56,829 nucleotides of DNA from a virus (IMGVR_UViG_3300032163_000017:1-56829); one strand, 5' to 3'. Counted from the stretch's first letter, positions 48,492 to 56,829 are shown. Notes: generated by a model not told the origin, from the letters alone. A program made the numbers and translations.

Positions 48492-48866
48492 TTATTGAGT
48501 ACAAAGTTGCATTGTGATTAAAGTATCAACTGGGTTTCCAGCATTTCCAGTAATCTTGAATCTTATATATGGTAAATAGGGTGGGGTGAATTGATATATC
48601 TGAACCGTCTCTACAGCTAAAGCAGCAACGATATCAGGAAATCCATTTGGAGTTGCAAAGTTTGCAGGTGTATCATCATAGGACATCTCATAAAAGACTC
48701 GCAGGGTTGGTACGCCTGCCACAGATGTAGCTTTCAACCATGCACTGAAATACCCAGAGTTATGTTCAATCTTAAAGATTCCACTTGTAATGGTAGCAAT
48801 CCCATTAACAAGTTCACTTTCCCAAACTTTGGTGTTCCCTAAGATACCAATAATGGAAGATGGCAT
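48492..48866 (-). CDS. Virion surface protein, unknown
   Basis: 124 residues, AAAAGGAGAATAAA upstream. Beta-rich (VWESELVNGIATITSGIFKI, FSAWLKATSV), no Cys pairs. Likely capsid or fibre decoration from its position downstream of the capsid genes. Confidence 0.6.
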   Translation of the reverse strand: MPSSIIGILGNTKVWESELVNGIATITSGIFKIEHNSGYFSAWLKATSVAGVPTLRVFYEMSYDDTPANFATPNGFPDIVAALAVETVQIYQFTPPYLPYIRFKITGNAGNPVDTLITMQLCTQ

Positions 48867-48940
48867 TTTATTCTCCTTTTGAAAAAGAGGCAGAAGGGAG
48901 AGCTTTAACCCTCCCCTCTGTCAGTTTGTTGGATGGATGG

Positions 48941-49246
48941 TTACGATCCCATCACAAGCACATCAAGGTTGAAAACGGTGCCAGCATCTGTATCTACAGC
49001 ACTGGTTTTATGACATACGATTGCACCAGTAGTCTCATTCCAAACAAGACCGACAGGTGCATTTACTACTACCGTTCTGACAACTATCCCCATTACACAA
49101 TCAAGGATAGAGAGTCCAGCAATTGCTGCAGTAAGCCGAACTCCCTCTACTTGATAAGAGGAGATAACAAAGTGGACTCTATGCACTCTCTTATCACCCA
49201 TGACAGTGATTGGGGTTATTGTATAAGTACAAGTTGCAAAAGCCAT
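48941..49246 (-). CDS. Virion surface protein, unknown
   Basis: 101 residues, AAGGAGGTAAACAAAA ahead. Beta-rich and hydrophobic (TYTITPITVMG, VVNAPVGLVWNETTGAIV). Likely structural. The 74-base spacer to the next gene shows no feature. Confidence 0.6.
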   Translation of the reverse strand: MAFATCTYTITPITVMGDKRVHRVHFVISSYQVEGVRLTAAIAGLSILDCVMGIVVRTVVVNAPVGLVWNETTGAIVCHKTSAVDTDAGTVFNLDVLVMGS

Positions 49247-49260
49247 TTTTGTTTACCTCC

Positions 49261-50046
49261 TTACTGTGAGATTCGCAGGAAGCAACCAACTGCTTCACTT
49301 GCTGCGACCTGCAATCCATTGAGTAGCCAACCAATCTCTGGGATGCCATGAGCTGCTGCAATGATAACTCCACCAGCGGTTGTCCCCTGAGTCAGCCTTG
49401 GTGTACCGATGAGAATCCCTGCTGCTGCATTTGTAATCGCACAAGGCCCCCAGGTCTGAGCCCAGAAGTAATATTGGATTGTTGCAGTGGTTGCAGGAAC
49501 TGCAATCGGTGCCACCCCTACTGGGATGCCAGTTGGGACTGCAGGGCACTGGATGACTCCCTGCCAAGGGTTCGCCACCACGGTGATGTTAGAGGCTGCA
49601 GCTATAGCCACCACGAGTGGATCATAGATATAAGCATATCCTCCAGTGACCAAAGCACAAAGGGTGTTACTCTTGATCTTGTAACACATCCCAAGGCCAG
49701 CTCCTTCATTGACCCAGAGATAACCATTGGAGTAATAATTCTTGGCAATCACTGCTGTCGTTGGAAGGAGAAAAATCTTTGTTTCACCAATGGCGTGAAC
49801 ATAAGTAGCAACCATATTCCAATGATCGGCAACAGTAACAGCATTCTGAAGAAGGTTTGCTGCAACTAAAGCAACTCCTCCATTCAATGCCCAATGGTAG
49901 ACTCTTCCATCACTCATCCTACATTTGTCACCAAGTTGGTGTTTGGAGATTCCCGACCCAACGGTGACTGTATCATACTCATAAATTGACTTGAGAGGGA
50001 TAACTTCATCCCTTGCTGCTGTTCTTACAACATATCCTTGAGCCAT
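49261..50046 (-). CDS. Virion protein, probable head decoration or fibre
   Basis: 261 residues, AAAGGAGGTAGTAAG before the ATG. Beta-rich with hydrophobic, Ala-rich repeats; start AQGYVVRTAARDEVIPL then YDTVTVGSGISKHQLGDKCR. Position directly after the major capsid protein supports a head-surface role. Confidence 0.6.
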   Translation of the reverse strand: MAQGYVVRTAARDEVIPLKSIYEYDTVTVGSGISKHQLGDKCRMSDGRVYHWALNGGVALVAANLLQNAVTVADHWNMVATYVHAIGETKIFLLPTTAVIAKNYYSNGYLWVNEGAGLGMCYKIKSNTLCALVTGGYAYIYDPLVVAIAAASNITVVANPWQGVIQCPAVPTGIPVGVAPIAVPATTATIQYYFWAQTWGPCAITNAAAGILIGTPRLTQGTTAGGVIIAAAHGIPEIGWLLNGLQVAASEAVGCFLRISQ

Positions 50047-50196
50047 CTTACTACCTCCTTTGGTTTTTGTCTGCCTCTAACTCCTCATTGTCTTGAGAAG
50101 CGGAGGAAAAAGGTTATCCTCCCATACTTATATCCCTCCTGGGAGGTTGGAGGGGTTGAGGTTGGAAAGGAGAAGAGCCCTCAACATTCTCTCATC
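50047..50196 (-). other. Spacer after major capsid gene with hairpins
   Basis: Read leftward, GTTGAGG/CCTCAAC brackets a 17-base loop near 50153-50183, and CCTCCCA/TGGGAGG stems lie at 50118-50146, followed by a short T run. Possibly a partial terminator or an mRNA stabiliser that sets high capsid mRNA above downstream genes. Confidence 0.4.
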
Positions 50197-51138
50197 TTAA
50201 GTTAATCCTGACATTTGTCCCTGAACTCTTGGCTGAACATTTAAGAGATTCCCCATTGTGAGGAGCTGCCTAACGTAAGCATCAGCATCCACAGGGGTTT
50301 TCTCTGGTGTCCAGTAGAAATTACGTTTTCGGTTGAGCGCCAACTTCCAGTAATCGGTGTTCATAAAGAAGATATAACCAGCTGGACAGTGGTTATCGAC
50401 GATGATCTCACAGTGACCATTGAAGTTAATCCCTGTAAAACCAACCTGAGCAAGCTGACTCTTGCTATCAAGAAATCGCTGTTGAGGCTGAATTCTTGCC
50501 CAAATCTTATCATAGATCGTTTGGGTGGTGAAAGCAAGGTCAGGTTTCTTTTGAGCAATCGTACAGCTACCGATCATCGAATTGATGGCGTCAATGGTGA
50601 CTGCCCCACCCGTTGAGTCAAGCTGTGACCTCCACCAGGTGTTTAAAGTGGAACGATCAATCCCACCATAGGTAGTGTAGAGCGTTCCATTGTCGATCCC
50701 ATTCAGTAATCCATCGAAATCTTTTGATGCATTCCCTGTACCGTCTGAGAAGAACATGGTTGCAAAATCATCATGAGCGGTAAGAGTTGCGGTCTCCATC
50801 TTACTCGCAAGCAAACCGATGATCTTCCTATCCCCTTCTGTCTTTGCTAAATCATCACCAGGGATCGTGACGTTGACGTAGTGGTTTTTCCAATCCCACT
50901 CAGCGTAGGTTTGGGTCTGTTTATAGCTGATGTCAAATGGGTCAAGCCCTTTATAACTTCCACTTGCCAACTTCCCATAGATGATGGGCTGAGCAATCTT
51001 CAATCCACTATCAAAGACAATCTGACCCTTTGCAAGCAGCTTTGTCAAGATAGCATTACCAATAAAGATTTGCTCAAGAGCTTTTGGTAGAAACTGCTTG
51101 AGAACAGCAGCATCCAGATCATCATAACTTAATGTCAT
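50197..51138 (-). CDS. Major capsid protein (HK97-fold)
   Basis: 313 residues. Opening helix LSYDDLDAAVLKQFLPKALE, then loop-rich E-loop region GKLASGSYKGLDPFDIS, a helix DDLAKTEGDRKIIGLLASKM, and beta-rich A-domain parts up to NGHCEIIVDNHCPAGYIFFM, follow the order of phage capsid proteins. The upstream scaffold and strong ribosome site (AAAAAAGGAGGATTACTGAT) agree. Expected to be the most abundant virion protein. Confidence 0.8.
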   Translation of the reverse strand: MTLSYDDLDAAVLKQFLPKALEQIFIGNAILTKLLAKGQIVFDSGLKIAQPIIYGKLASGSYKGLDPFDISYKQTQTYAEWDWKNHYVNVTIPGDDLAKTEGDRKIIGLLASKMETATLTAHDDFATMFFSDGTGNASKDFDGLLNGIDNGTLYTTYGGIDRSTLNTWWRSQLDSTGGAVTIDAINSMIGSCTIAQKKPDLAFTTQTIYDKIWARIQPQQRFLDSKSQLAQVGFTGINFNGHCEIIVDNHCPAGYIFFMNTDYWKLALNRKRNFYWTPEKTPVDADAYVRQLLTMGNLLNVQPRVQGQMSGLT

Positions 51139-51219
51139 ATCAGTAATCCTCCTTTTTTCAAATTTTTTGTGCTTTCAATCTACCCTGTCATCAAAGGAGG
51201 AAGTTTTTGCTAACCTTTT

Positions 51220-51239
51220 CTTGAGAGTCTCCTCTCAAG
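51220..51239 (-). promoter_or_regulatory. Perfect hairpin between scaffold and capsid genes
   Basis: CTTGAGAG-GAGA-CTCTCAAG (minus strand, eight-base stem, four-base loop) surrounds the scaffold stop. No T run follows, so probably an RNA processing or stability element placed to boost capsid mRNA relative to scaffold. Confidence 0.5.
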
Positions 51240-52065
51240 GTTTTGCTTCTTCCTTAGCTCGATCAGCCAGAAAGCGTGAACCAGCATCTTCAAAGCTTTT
51301 TGGCATCTCTTTTGGGAGCTCGAAATTAATTGGAACAGCTCCCGATCCTGATTCAATGTTTGTATTCCGCTTTGCGAGTTCCTCTTCCATTCGAGGCTTG
51401 AGACGAGTCTCAACCTCTTTATTAAAGATTTCCTCCCCATAAGCTTCTTTATCCTCGTAAGCTTTATTGAGATCGGTGTACCCTCTTTTTAATGCAACAT
51501 CCAGTACCTTATCAGCATCCAATTCAGGATTTTTGCGATAGAGGTCGTTAAGTTGCATTGAGAGTTTTAACATCCGATTCATATGGGTCATCTTTGTTTC
51601 AAACTGGGTCATCATCTGTTGAGCCCCACGATTGATTTCCTCAATCAGTTTGTTGTAGCGAGGATCATCACCTTGCTGTCCACTCTTCATTTTCCCCTTT
51701 CCCTTTCCACCTTCATCACCACTTCCACGAGAGCTGATGAACTCTGTAAGCAGGTCTTTGTTTTGTGTAGACCAATCTTCCCATTCTTGCAATCCTCCAT
51801 CAAGCTCACTAACTTGATTTGAGAGGGTGGCAAGCTGAGTCTGTAATGCTTTGGTTGACTCATTGAAAGATTGGAACTTCTTCTGCACCCCTGCAAGCAT
51901 AGCTTTGTGGATTTTTTGGAGTTCAGGGTTAGCGTTGATGATTGCCAAATCCTCTTTGGATGCAAACTCTACATCCTCATCCAACCATCGCATCGAAGCT
52001 GGTGCTTCTCCTTTCAAAGTGAAAGGATTCCATTTGAAATTGATTGATCTCATTTTTGTTCTCAT
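51235..52065 (-). CDS. Scaffolding protein (probable)
   Basis: 276 residues from ATG 52065 (AAAAAAGGAGACAGAG). Helical and charged throughout, with a coiled coil (residues 50-85, QSFNESTKALQTQLATLSNQ), an acidic and Gly/Lys-rich middle (RGSGDEGGKGKGK) and a basic-acidic C-terminus. Composition and place between portal-side genes and the capsid gene are those of assembly scaffolds. Confidence 0.65.
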   Translation of the reverse strand: MRTKMRSINFKWNPFTLKGEAPASMRWLDEDVEFASKEDLAIINANPELQKIHKAMLAGVQKKFQSFNESTKALQTQLATLSNQVSELDGGLQEWEDWSTQNKDLLTEFISSRGSGDEGGKGKGKMKSGQQGDDPRYNKLIEEINRGAQQMMTQFETKMTHMNRMLKLSMQLNDLYRKNPELDADKVLDVALKRGYTDLNKAYEDKEAYGEEIFNKEVETRLKPRMEEELAKRNTNIESGSGAVPINFELPKEMPKSFEDAGSRFLADRAKEEAKP

Positions 52066-52138
52066 CTCTGTCTCCTTTTTTCTTCTGCTCTTCTCTGTAA
52101 AAAGAGAAGAGTTTATAGAAGAGGGAGAGGTTAAATTA

Positions 52139-52552
52139 TCAATAAGCGAATTGATCTTCCTCTGCCTCACGTTTCACCTTTGGAGGTTTCATCCTTCTTC
52201 TTCCACCGCCTCCACCTCCACCCATCATTCCTTCCATTTCTCCCCCTCCTCCAGGTTGGCCACCCGCTCCAGCCATCCTTTGTACCCCTTGCTGGAGAAT
52301 TTGAACCACCTGACCAACCATCTCTTGAAGGGCAGGATTCATCTGTGCTGCTTGGATGAGTTGCTGAGCACCACTCATGAGAAGACTGGCAGATTGTTCC
52401 TCTCCACCACCCTGTCCTCCCATCTGTTGCTCTGGCCCCATACCAGCAAGCTTGGAGAGCTTTCCAACAATGGCTGGGTCTTCATCCATCATCTCTGGCC
52501 CCATCCTTCCCTTACCTGTCTTTGGAGGGAGTCTATTTTCATCTCTTGGCAT
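52139..52552 (-). CDS. Gly/Met/Gln-rich low-complexity protein
   Basis: 137 residues: helical Gln-rich centre (LIQAAQMNPALQEMVGQVVQ), then GGGGEMEGMMGGGGG and a basic-acidic end. AAGGAGGTAAACAGCG ahead. Related in style to other assembly-module proteins; possibly a capsid assembly helper. Not recognised. Confidence 0.55.
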   Translation of the reverse strand: MPRDENRLPPKTGKGRMGPEMMDEDPAIVGKLSKLAGMGPEQQMGGQGGGEEQSASLLMSGAQQLIQAAQMNPALQEMVGQVVQILQQGVQRMAGAGGQPGGGGEMEGMMGGGGGGGRRRMKPPKVKREAEEDQFAY

Positions 52553-52591
52553 CGCTGTTTACCTCCTTCTTTTCTCTTCCTTGTTAGGGTA

Positions 52592-52669
52592 TTACTGAAT
52601 CAGACCACCCTTCTTACCACCCTTCTTAATCCCTCCACCAAGCTTTCTACCTCCACCTTTTTTAGGCAT
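52592..52669 (-). CDS. 25-residue Lys/Gly peptide
   Basis: AAAGGAGGTGAAAGCAG before the ATG; sequence of Lys and Gly clusters (KKGGGRKLGGG, KKGGKKGG). Starts inside the next gene by 8 bp. A basic peptide bound to DNA or capsid interior is conceivable; it may be nonessential. Confidence 0.45.
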   Translation of the reverse strand: MPKKGGGRKLGGGIKKGGKKGGLIQ

Positions 52670-52841
52670 CTGCTTTCACCTCCTTTCTTTCTTGATCTAT
52701 ATCTATTCCAAAAAAAGCAGCCAACAACATTCGGCAAATTGCATGATCCTGCTTTTTAGACATTCTTCCACACTTACAAGCCAAGTAGCCATCATCATTC
52801 AATCTAAAAAGTTGACCACAAATTTCGCAAGAAAATTGCAT
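52662..52841 (-). CDS. 59-residue zinc-ribbon protein
   Basis: FSCEICGQLF and ACKCGRMSKK give two Cys pairs; the rest is helical. GGGAAG upstream. The only clear zinc ribbon of its size in the late array besides the 163-residue protein. Function unknown. Confidence 0.6.
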   Translation of the reverse strand: MQFSCEICGQLFRLNDDGYLACKCGRMSKKQDHAICRMLLAAFFGIDIDQERKEVKADA

Positions 52842-52849
52842 CTTCCCTC

Positions 52850-53215
52850 TTATGTATAAACAACATTAACTGTAACTGCTGCTCCTGGAGGTGCTACTCC
52901 AGCTGTCCCTCCAGTAAGTACTGTTGCCACCTGTAATCCAGCTGCAAAAGCTGCCCCTGCCACACAGAGAAGAATCGTTCCTTTGAAAGAGGCTGGAACC
53001 TCAAGAACCCAATCTGGTACGGTTGTTCCAACAACAACAGCCTCAGCATTGTCAAAGAGTTTAACATAGGAGATGGCAGCGTTGAGGGAATTATCGACAT
53101 AGACAGCATAGAGTATGCCAGCCGATGCTTTAACAACAACAGCAGCATTTCCGTTGCTGGTGTCCTTAAAAAGATAAGTAGCTAATGCGGTAAGTGTAAG
53201 ATTCGTGACTGCCAT
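52850..53215 (-). CDS. Head decoration-like beta protein
   Basis: 121 residues, AAAAAGGAGGAATAAAAA ahead. Starts AVTNLTLTALATYLFKDTSN and ends GVAPPGAAVTVNVVYT, with alternating beta strands, no Cys pairs. Beside the portal and scaffold, so probably a surface or stabilising protein. Confidence 0.6.
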   Translation of the reverse strand: MAVTNLTLTALATYLFKDTSNGNAAVVVKASAGILYAVYVDNSLNAAISYVKLFDNAEAVVVGTTVPDWVLEVPASFKGTILLCVAGAAFAAGLQVATVLTGGTAGVAPPGAAVTVNVVYT

Positions 53216-53231
53216 TTTTTATTCCTCCTTT

Positions 53232-56024
53232 TTATGGAACTTGGGGCTCCTGAAAACCAAGTTCAGTTTTCTTTCCTCTGAGAAGATTGGCAGGGAGTTT
53301 TGCTGGAGCCCGCTTTCCTCCAAATCCTCTCATCCCTCCATTCCCTCCACCTTGTTGGGCTGCAATCATTGCCATCTCTTTCTGCTTCTCTCCCATCCTC
53401 TCCATAATCTCATCACGGTTGGGGAACTCAAGAGCATCCAAAGCTGCCCTTTCATCAATCAGCCCTGTCTGGAAGAGCTGCACCGCCATCAATCCTTTCT
53501 GCCATTTGGTCATCGCAAGAGAGGAAGCAGGGATAACCTTAAATTGGTAATCTTTGAAAACTGACATCCCTTTCTTTTGGATAAGCTCTCTAATCTTCTT
53601 CCTTTCAAAGAGATACTGTTCAACCTTTCCACTTTCTCCAACCATATTAAAAATTCTGTCTGCTGTATAGTAGGCAAAGATGCGAGGAATCAACTTCTGA
53701 CCGATTCGTTGAATCATCCCTTCAAGCTGGCGAGCTTTCAGCCTAATTGTGGTCTGAGCCATCATTGCGAGGCTGTTTCTGCTGAGGATGACCACCCCAT
53801 TTCTCCTTATAAACCAGTTACCTGTGATAGTTGTAGGACACCAAATTGGACCAGAAAAGTCAACAATGGTTATCTCTTTCTGATTGAAAATATTATTGAG
53901 ACCAACTTGCTTTGTTTGTTTACAAGTAATTTTTATTGGATCTACATAACAGTCTTTTTTATGTTTTTCATTTTTATTTAATTGAAACTTTAATGATGTA
54001 GAAATACCAAGAAGGGTTGCCAGCATTTGAAATTGATCTGCAAGTTCTCTGTCAGAGGTATTATAAACAGTGCTGACTGTATTCTCTTTTCTTTCTAAAG
54101 CTGTACCATCCCCTCTTAACATCGTCTCATAAAGAACTTTAAGAAGATATGGTTTTGTTGAGGTTAACTCTTGGTACCCAGGTCTCTTATCAGGAAATAA
54201 GTTTTTAACGATTTGAGAATCTTTTGTTGAGAGTACCCAAGCTTTTACATCTCTTGTTTGCATTTTTGTGTTAAACTTAAAACCACAAGCAGTTAAGCAT
54301 TTCTCAATCTTTACACAATTCTCTGGATTCTCCTTTATTGATTGAGAGAGTTTAACTTCAGGATATTCATAAGCTCTGCTATCACCTTTTCTATCTCTTG
54401 AATATTTGTGTGTGATACATCCTTCTGCCACCAACCATCCAAGAAATTCCATAATATGAGGAGAATAGATCCCTCCAACTTCTTTCTCATCTAACTGTGC
54501 TGCAGATGGAATCCAATGATTTGTATTCAACTCTGTTGACTTAACTCTTTTGTACTTCCCTTCTTTAAAAGTTCCTGTTATAGAGGTTGATCCTACAAGC
54601 CATTCGTGATTTGGTGTCACCAAAGCATCAATCTGTTTATTCTTAATCTCAATCATCGGCCCTTCATATTTCTCTTGAACATTCACTCGAAGGAGAGGTG
54701 ACCACACCCCTAACTCTGTCTCCTCATCCATACAATAAATTTGATCTTCAGCTTCTAACTCATAAACATGCTTCCATCCTCTTTTTGTCAAACATTCTGT
54801 TTCAAAATCCACACATTCGATTGCAACACCCGAAGTCACCTGACCTGGCCTCCTCCCTTCGGTCACCTCTGTAATCCCTGACAGCTTTTCCAACCCATTA
54901 ATAAGCATCGTTGAGAGAGACATTACATAAGCTGGAAGAGCTGGAGGAGCTTCCCTTCTAAGCTGTTTACCAGGTCTCACCTTAACATGACTCCCAGGTT
55001 CGTTGGTGAGGCGTGCCCAATCCTCTTTAGAAAGGGCATCCTGATCCCCAATCCAAATCCCATTCCCCATAAGGATGGCGTTCTCCATTATCCCTGCAAG
55101 GAGCTTGTTGAAGAGAATCTGAGGAGACTCAAGTTGATCAATCTCATTACTCCCATAAGGAGAGTCAACATTAAATCCCCACTCCATACCATCAAAGGGA
55201 TGGTTACCATCAAGATAGGGGTTGGCCCCATCCTCAATTGGGCAACCTCCAGCAATGATGATATGTCTCCAATTTGGGAAACTGAGCTTATCATCCTTTC
55301 TGGTTGTTCGATCCCTAATCCACCAATCCCTTACAATAGATCGTGGGATGACTGAGCTTTTCTCTGTTGATGTTTTCTCCCAGTTAAAGAGGGTTCTCAG
55401 TTTATGGATGAGAGAATCTGGTTTGACCTCTTCAGAAATTAAATCTGATTTTATATCATCAGCTTTCTTTGGATTGAGATCTTTGAGGAGCTCAGTTGGT
55501 TTGATTGTCTCTAAGCAGCAATATTCTCCATATTGAAGGTTCCAGCTTCTTGTTACGAATGGGTCAAAGATGAAGCAACGGGGATCGATGACAACGAGGT
55601 CGATGTCACCTTTCCCATAATCAAGACTTTTATCATAGCAGGTGTTAAAGAGTGCAAATCCAAAGTACTCTTCAAGCATAACGAATTCGGTCAGCTTCTG
55701 CTCGAAGCTTCTCTCATCCAATATCCCTTCGATTGTTTTTTGGAGAATCTCAGCGACTGGGTCATCTTTCTGTGTCCTGCTTGCCACCACTATCGTTGGT
55801 CGACTGTCAGTAAGAAGGGCAGCTTTCCTCTCGACGATTTGGGAGAGGAAGTTCATCACAGCGTTGATTTTATATTTGGGGCGGCGTTCAGGCCACGTCT
55901 CTCCTTTGATTGTCTTGATCGCCTTATCCCAGTTCTTACTCGCTTTAGCACGAGCCTCACTACCCTCAGCATAGAGTTTACTGAGATACTTAAGAAGAGA
56001 TTGTTCTCCGGTTGTCAAGGGCAT
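53232..56024 (-). CDS. Portal protein with in-frame intein
   Basis: 930 residues: exteins 1-403 and 751-930 (583 residues spliced) surround an intein (404-750). Extein features include PKYKINAVMNFLSQIVERKA near 50, FGFALFNTCYDK near 122 and, at the insertion site, GQVTSGVAIE followed by SLAMMAQTTIRLK, the conserved helix at the portal stem/clip. The C-terminus is Gly-rich. The portal is the dodecameric gate for DNA. Splicing must occur for a working virion. Confidence 0.9.
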   Translation of the reverse strand: MPLTTGEQSLLKYLSKLYAEGSEARAKASKNWDKAIKTIKGETWPERRPKYKINAVMNFLSQIVERKAALLTDSRPTIVVASRTQKDDPVAEILQKTIEGILDERSFEQKLTEFVMLEEYFGFALFNTCYDKSLDYGKGDIDLVVIDPRCFIFDPFVTRSWNLQYGEYCCLETIKPTELLKDLNPKKADDIKSDLISEEVKPDSLIHKLRTLFNWEKTSTEKSSVIPRSIVRDWWIRDRTTRKDDKLSFPNWRHIIIAGGCPIEDGANPYLDGNHPFDGMEWGFNVDSPYGSNEIDQLESPQILFNKLLAGIMENAILMGNGIWIGDQDALSKEDWARLTNEPGSHVKVRPGKQLRREAPPALPAYVMSLSTMLINGLEKLSGITEVTEGRRPGQVTSGVAIECVDFETECLTKRGWKHVYELEAEDQIYCMDEETELGVWSPLLRVNVQEKYEGPMIEIKNKQIDALVTPNHEWLVGSTSITGTFKEGKYKRVKSTELNTNHWIPSAAQLDEKEVGGIYSPHIMEFLGWLVAEGCITHKYSRDRKGDSRAYEYPEVKLSQSIKENPENCVKIEKCLTACGFKFNTKMQTRDVKAWVLSTKDSQIVKNLFPDKRPGYQELTSTKPYLLKVLYETMLRGDGTALERKENTVSTVYNTSDRELADQFQMLATLLGISTSLKFQLNKNEKHKKDCYVDPIKITCKQTKQVGLNNIFNQKEITIVDFSGPIWCPTTITGNWFIRRNGVVILSRNSLAMMAQTTIRLKARQLEGMIQRIGQKLIPRIFAYYTADRIFNMVGESGKVEQYLFERKKIRELIQKKGMSVFKDYQFKVIPASSLAMTKWQKGLMAVQLFQTGLIDERAALDALEFPNRDEIMERMGEKQKEMAMIAAQQGGGNGGMRGFGGKRAPAKLPANLLRGKKTELGFQEPQVP
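53775..54815 (-). mobile_element. Intein with LAGLIDADG-type homing endonuclease in portal
   Basis: 347 residues, C1 to N347. Block A begins with Cys; block B VTPNHEW (66-72); endonuclease helices FLGWLVAEG (124-132) and VLYETMLRGDGT (227-238), each with an acidic residue; block F near 322-340 (CPTTITGNWFIRRNG); end VVILSRN followed by Ser +1. The usual His before the final Asn is Arg, a known variation that still allows splicing in some inteins. It encodes its own mobility enzyme. Confidence 0.9.
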
Positions 56025-56025
56025 A

Positions 56026-56289
56026 TCACACCACTCGCTCTTTTTGTTTTCGCTGACTTAACCATCTTTGTTCCTCTCGATACTCTCTTTCCTCAACTGT
56101 CTCTTCATCAAGGAGAGTAGCATCTTCCTCAACTTCCCTCCCTCTGGTCACTCCCCCTTCAAACTCTTCCAGAGAGGGTTCAAGAAATGGGAGAGAGATA
56201 AGAGCAATATTATCCTGCTCTAATTTTCGAATCAATCTCTCCAATCTTCCCACCCTCTTATTAAGAGTAACCCAATCTGCCAAACTCAT
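56026..56289 (-). CDS. Small coiled-coil protein before the portal
   Basis: 87 residues, ATGA overlap with the upstream gene. N-terminal coil (LNKRVGRLERLIRKLEQDN), then acidic (EGGVTRGREVEEDATLLDEE). It ends 2 bases before the portal ATG. Possibly a portal-assembly helper; unproven. Confidence 0.6.
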   Translation of the reverse strand: MSLADWVTLNKRVGRLERLIRKLEQDNIALISLPFLEPSLEEFEGGVTRGREVEEDATLLDEETVEEREYREEQRWLSQRKQKERVV

Positions 56290-56777
56290 AATGTCAATCC
56301 CAATGTTGCTTCACCTCTCAGCTTCTTCTGCCTTGCAATCTCCTCCCCTCTTGCCTTATCCCCACAGAGGTTAGAGCAAAACTTCTGCCCAAATCTCTTT
56401 GAAGGAAACTCCTTCTTGCAATAAGCACAGATGGATTTCTCAAGAAGCAACTCAATCTGTCTCCAAGCAGGGTCGATTGAGGGAGCTGGAAGGTTGCCAC
56501 TTTCTTGCTGGGCCATGAGTGAGCCTAAGATGAGCTGCCACCTGGGAATCTTCAACGTTATGTCTGCCAGCTCAGCAGCATACTCTCTGATGGAAGATGG
56601 GAGGATGGAGAGAAGCAGATTGGCTGCCTCCTCCAGTGACCCATGAAAGCTTTCCTCAATCAAAGGATGGGCTTCCTCAGCGTTGGTTGGGGTGGGGGGG
56701 TAGGTGGGAGCTTTTGGAAGCCTTCCTTTCACACCTTCAAGTATTTCTTCTGATAAGATTTGTTGTCCTCTTGTCAT
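56286..56777 (-). CDS. Late protein with C-terminal zinc finger
   Basis: 163 residues beginning 92 bp after the large terminase stop across the circular join, with AAAGGAGAAAATAAA ahead. Pro-rich N-terminus, a helical middle (NLLLSILPSSIREYAAELAD) and a Cys-rich end (CAYCKKEF, FCSNLC) like the zinc fingers of recombination/packaging proteins. It might bind DNA ends during packaging; inferred. Confidence 0.65.
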   Translation of the reverse strand: MTRGQQILSEEILEGVKGRLPKAPTYPPTPTNAEEAHPLIEESFHGSLEEAANLLLSILPSSIREYAAELADITLKIPRWQLILGSLMAQQESGNLPAPSIDPAWRQIELLLEKSICAYCKKEFPSKRFGQKFCSNLCGDKARGEEIARQKKLRGEATLGLTL

Positions 56778-56829
56778 TTTATTTTCTCCTTTCCTTTTTA
56801 CTCTTTCCCCATTTACTGAAGGAAAGTTT
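56703..56829. repeat. Terminal direct repeat, right copy (circular join)
   Basis: Exact second copy of bases 1-127. Joining the copies places the large terminase stop (168) about 92 bp upstream of the start of the next leftward gene (56777), giving a continuous late operon across the window ends. Confidence 0.9.

Noticed and set aside
51851-52759. A 302-residue rightward frame over scaffold and late genes
   Set aside because: It lies opposite coding sequence with good ribosome sites and biased to Ser/His/Leu as a typical shadow of Gly/Glu/Lys-rich genes.
1-56829. tRNA genes, integrase and lysogeny genes
   Set aside because: I found no cloverleaf with a CCA-type acceptor pairing nor any tyrosine/serine recombinase signature by eye; a tRNA scan would be needed to exclude tRNAs formally.

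Overview
The window is a complete, circular, double-stranded DNA bacteriophage genome of about 56.7 kb. Bases 1-127 are identical to 56703-56829, so the two ends join, and an orphan gene start at the left edge becomes whole across the join. Host signals are bacterial. There are near-consensus sigma70 promoters, AGGAGG-type ribosome binding sites before most genes, and heavy ATGA/TAATG stop-start overlap. A lipoprotein transglycosylase next to two membrane-anchored coiled-coil proteins that look like spanins suggests a host with an outer membrane. I see no integrase, lysogeny repressor, tRNA, rRNA or CRISPR array. The portal, two adaptor-like proteins and a large nozzle-like protein, with no tape-measure, sheath or tail-tube gene recognised, suggest a short-tailed (podovirus-like) virion.

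Layout. A divergent control region (3435-4283) holds several palindromes, a giant imperfect inverted repeat of about 100 bp per arm around an AT-rich palindrome and a purine-rich strand, and outward-facing promoters. It is the best origin and switch candidate. Rightward (4284-23515) lies one long early/replication array. Its recognisable members are a VRR-NUC-like nuclease, a PD-(D/E)XK nuclease, a Sak4-like RecA-fold ATPase with an SSB-like partner, a DUF2829/Tad2-like protein, a ParB-N6/N4 methyltransferase fusion, a J-domain protein, a von Willebrand A protein, a family A DNA polymerase fused to a uracil-DNA-glycosylase-like domain, and a DUF3987-like helicase. Between them sit many very small genes, an unusually large share of which encode Cys-pair (zinc-ribbon-like) proteins.

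Leftward, reading from 3434 down through the circular join and on from 56777 to 23512, lies the late array: a solitary 157-residue gene with its own promoter and terminator, small and large terminase, a zinc-finger protein, portal (interrupted by an intein), scaffold, major capsid protein, surface proteins, a glycan-type cluster (two glycosyltransferases, two methyltransferases, an aminotransferase, a duplicated accessory domain), a nitroreductase-like protein, lysis genes, tail adaptors and nozzle, tail fibres, and large helical proteins likely ejected with the DNA, ending with an HExxH metalloprotease-like protein. The early and late arrays meet tail to tail with overlapping stop codons.

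Most striking: (1) a portal intein with LAGLIDADG blocks; (2) a fibronectin-III domain of a tail protein cut in two by a separate 422-residue propeller-like gene; (3) two virion proteins built of Ser-Pro-Ser-X tetrad repeats beside a sugar-modification cluster that could decorate them; (4) the long inverted-repeat control region; (5) the crowd of mini zinc-ribbon genes.
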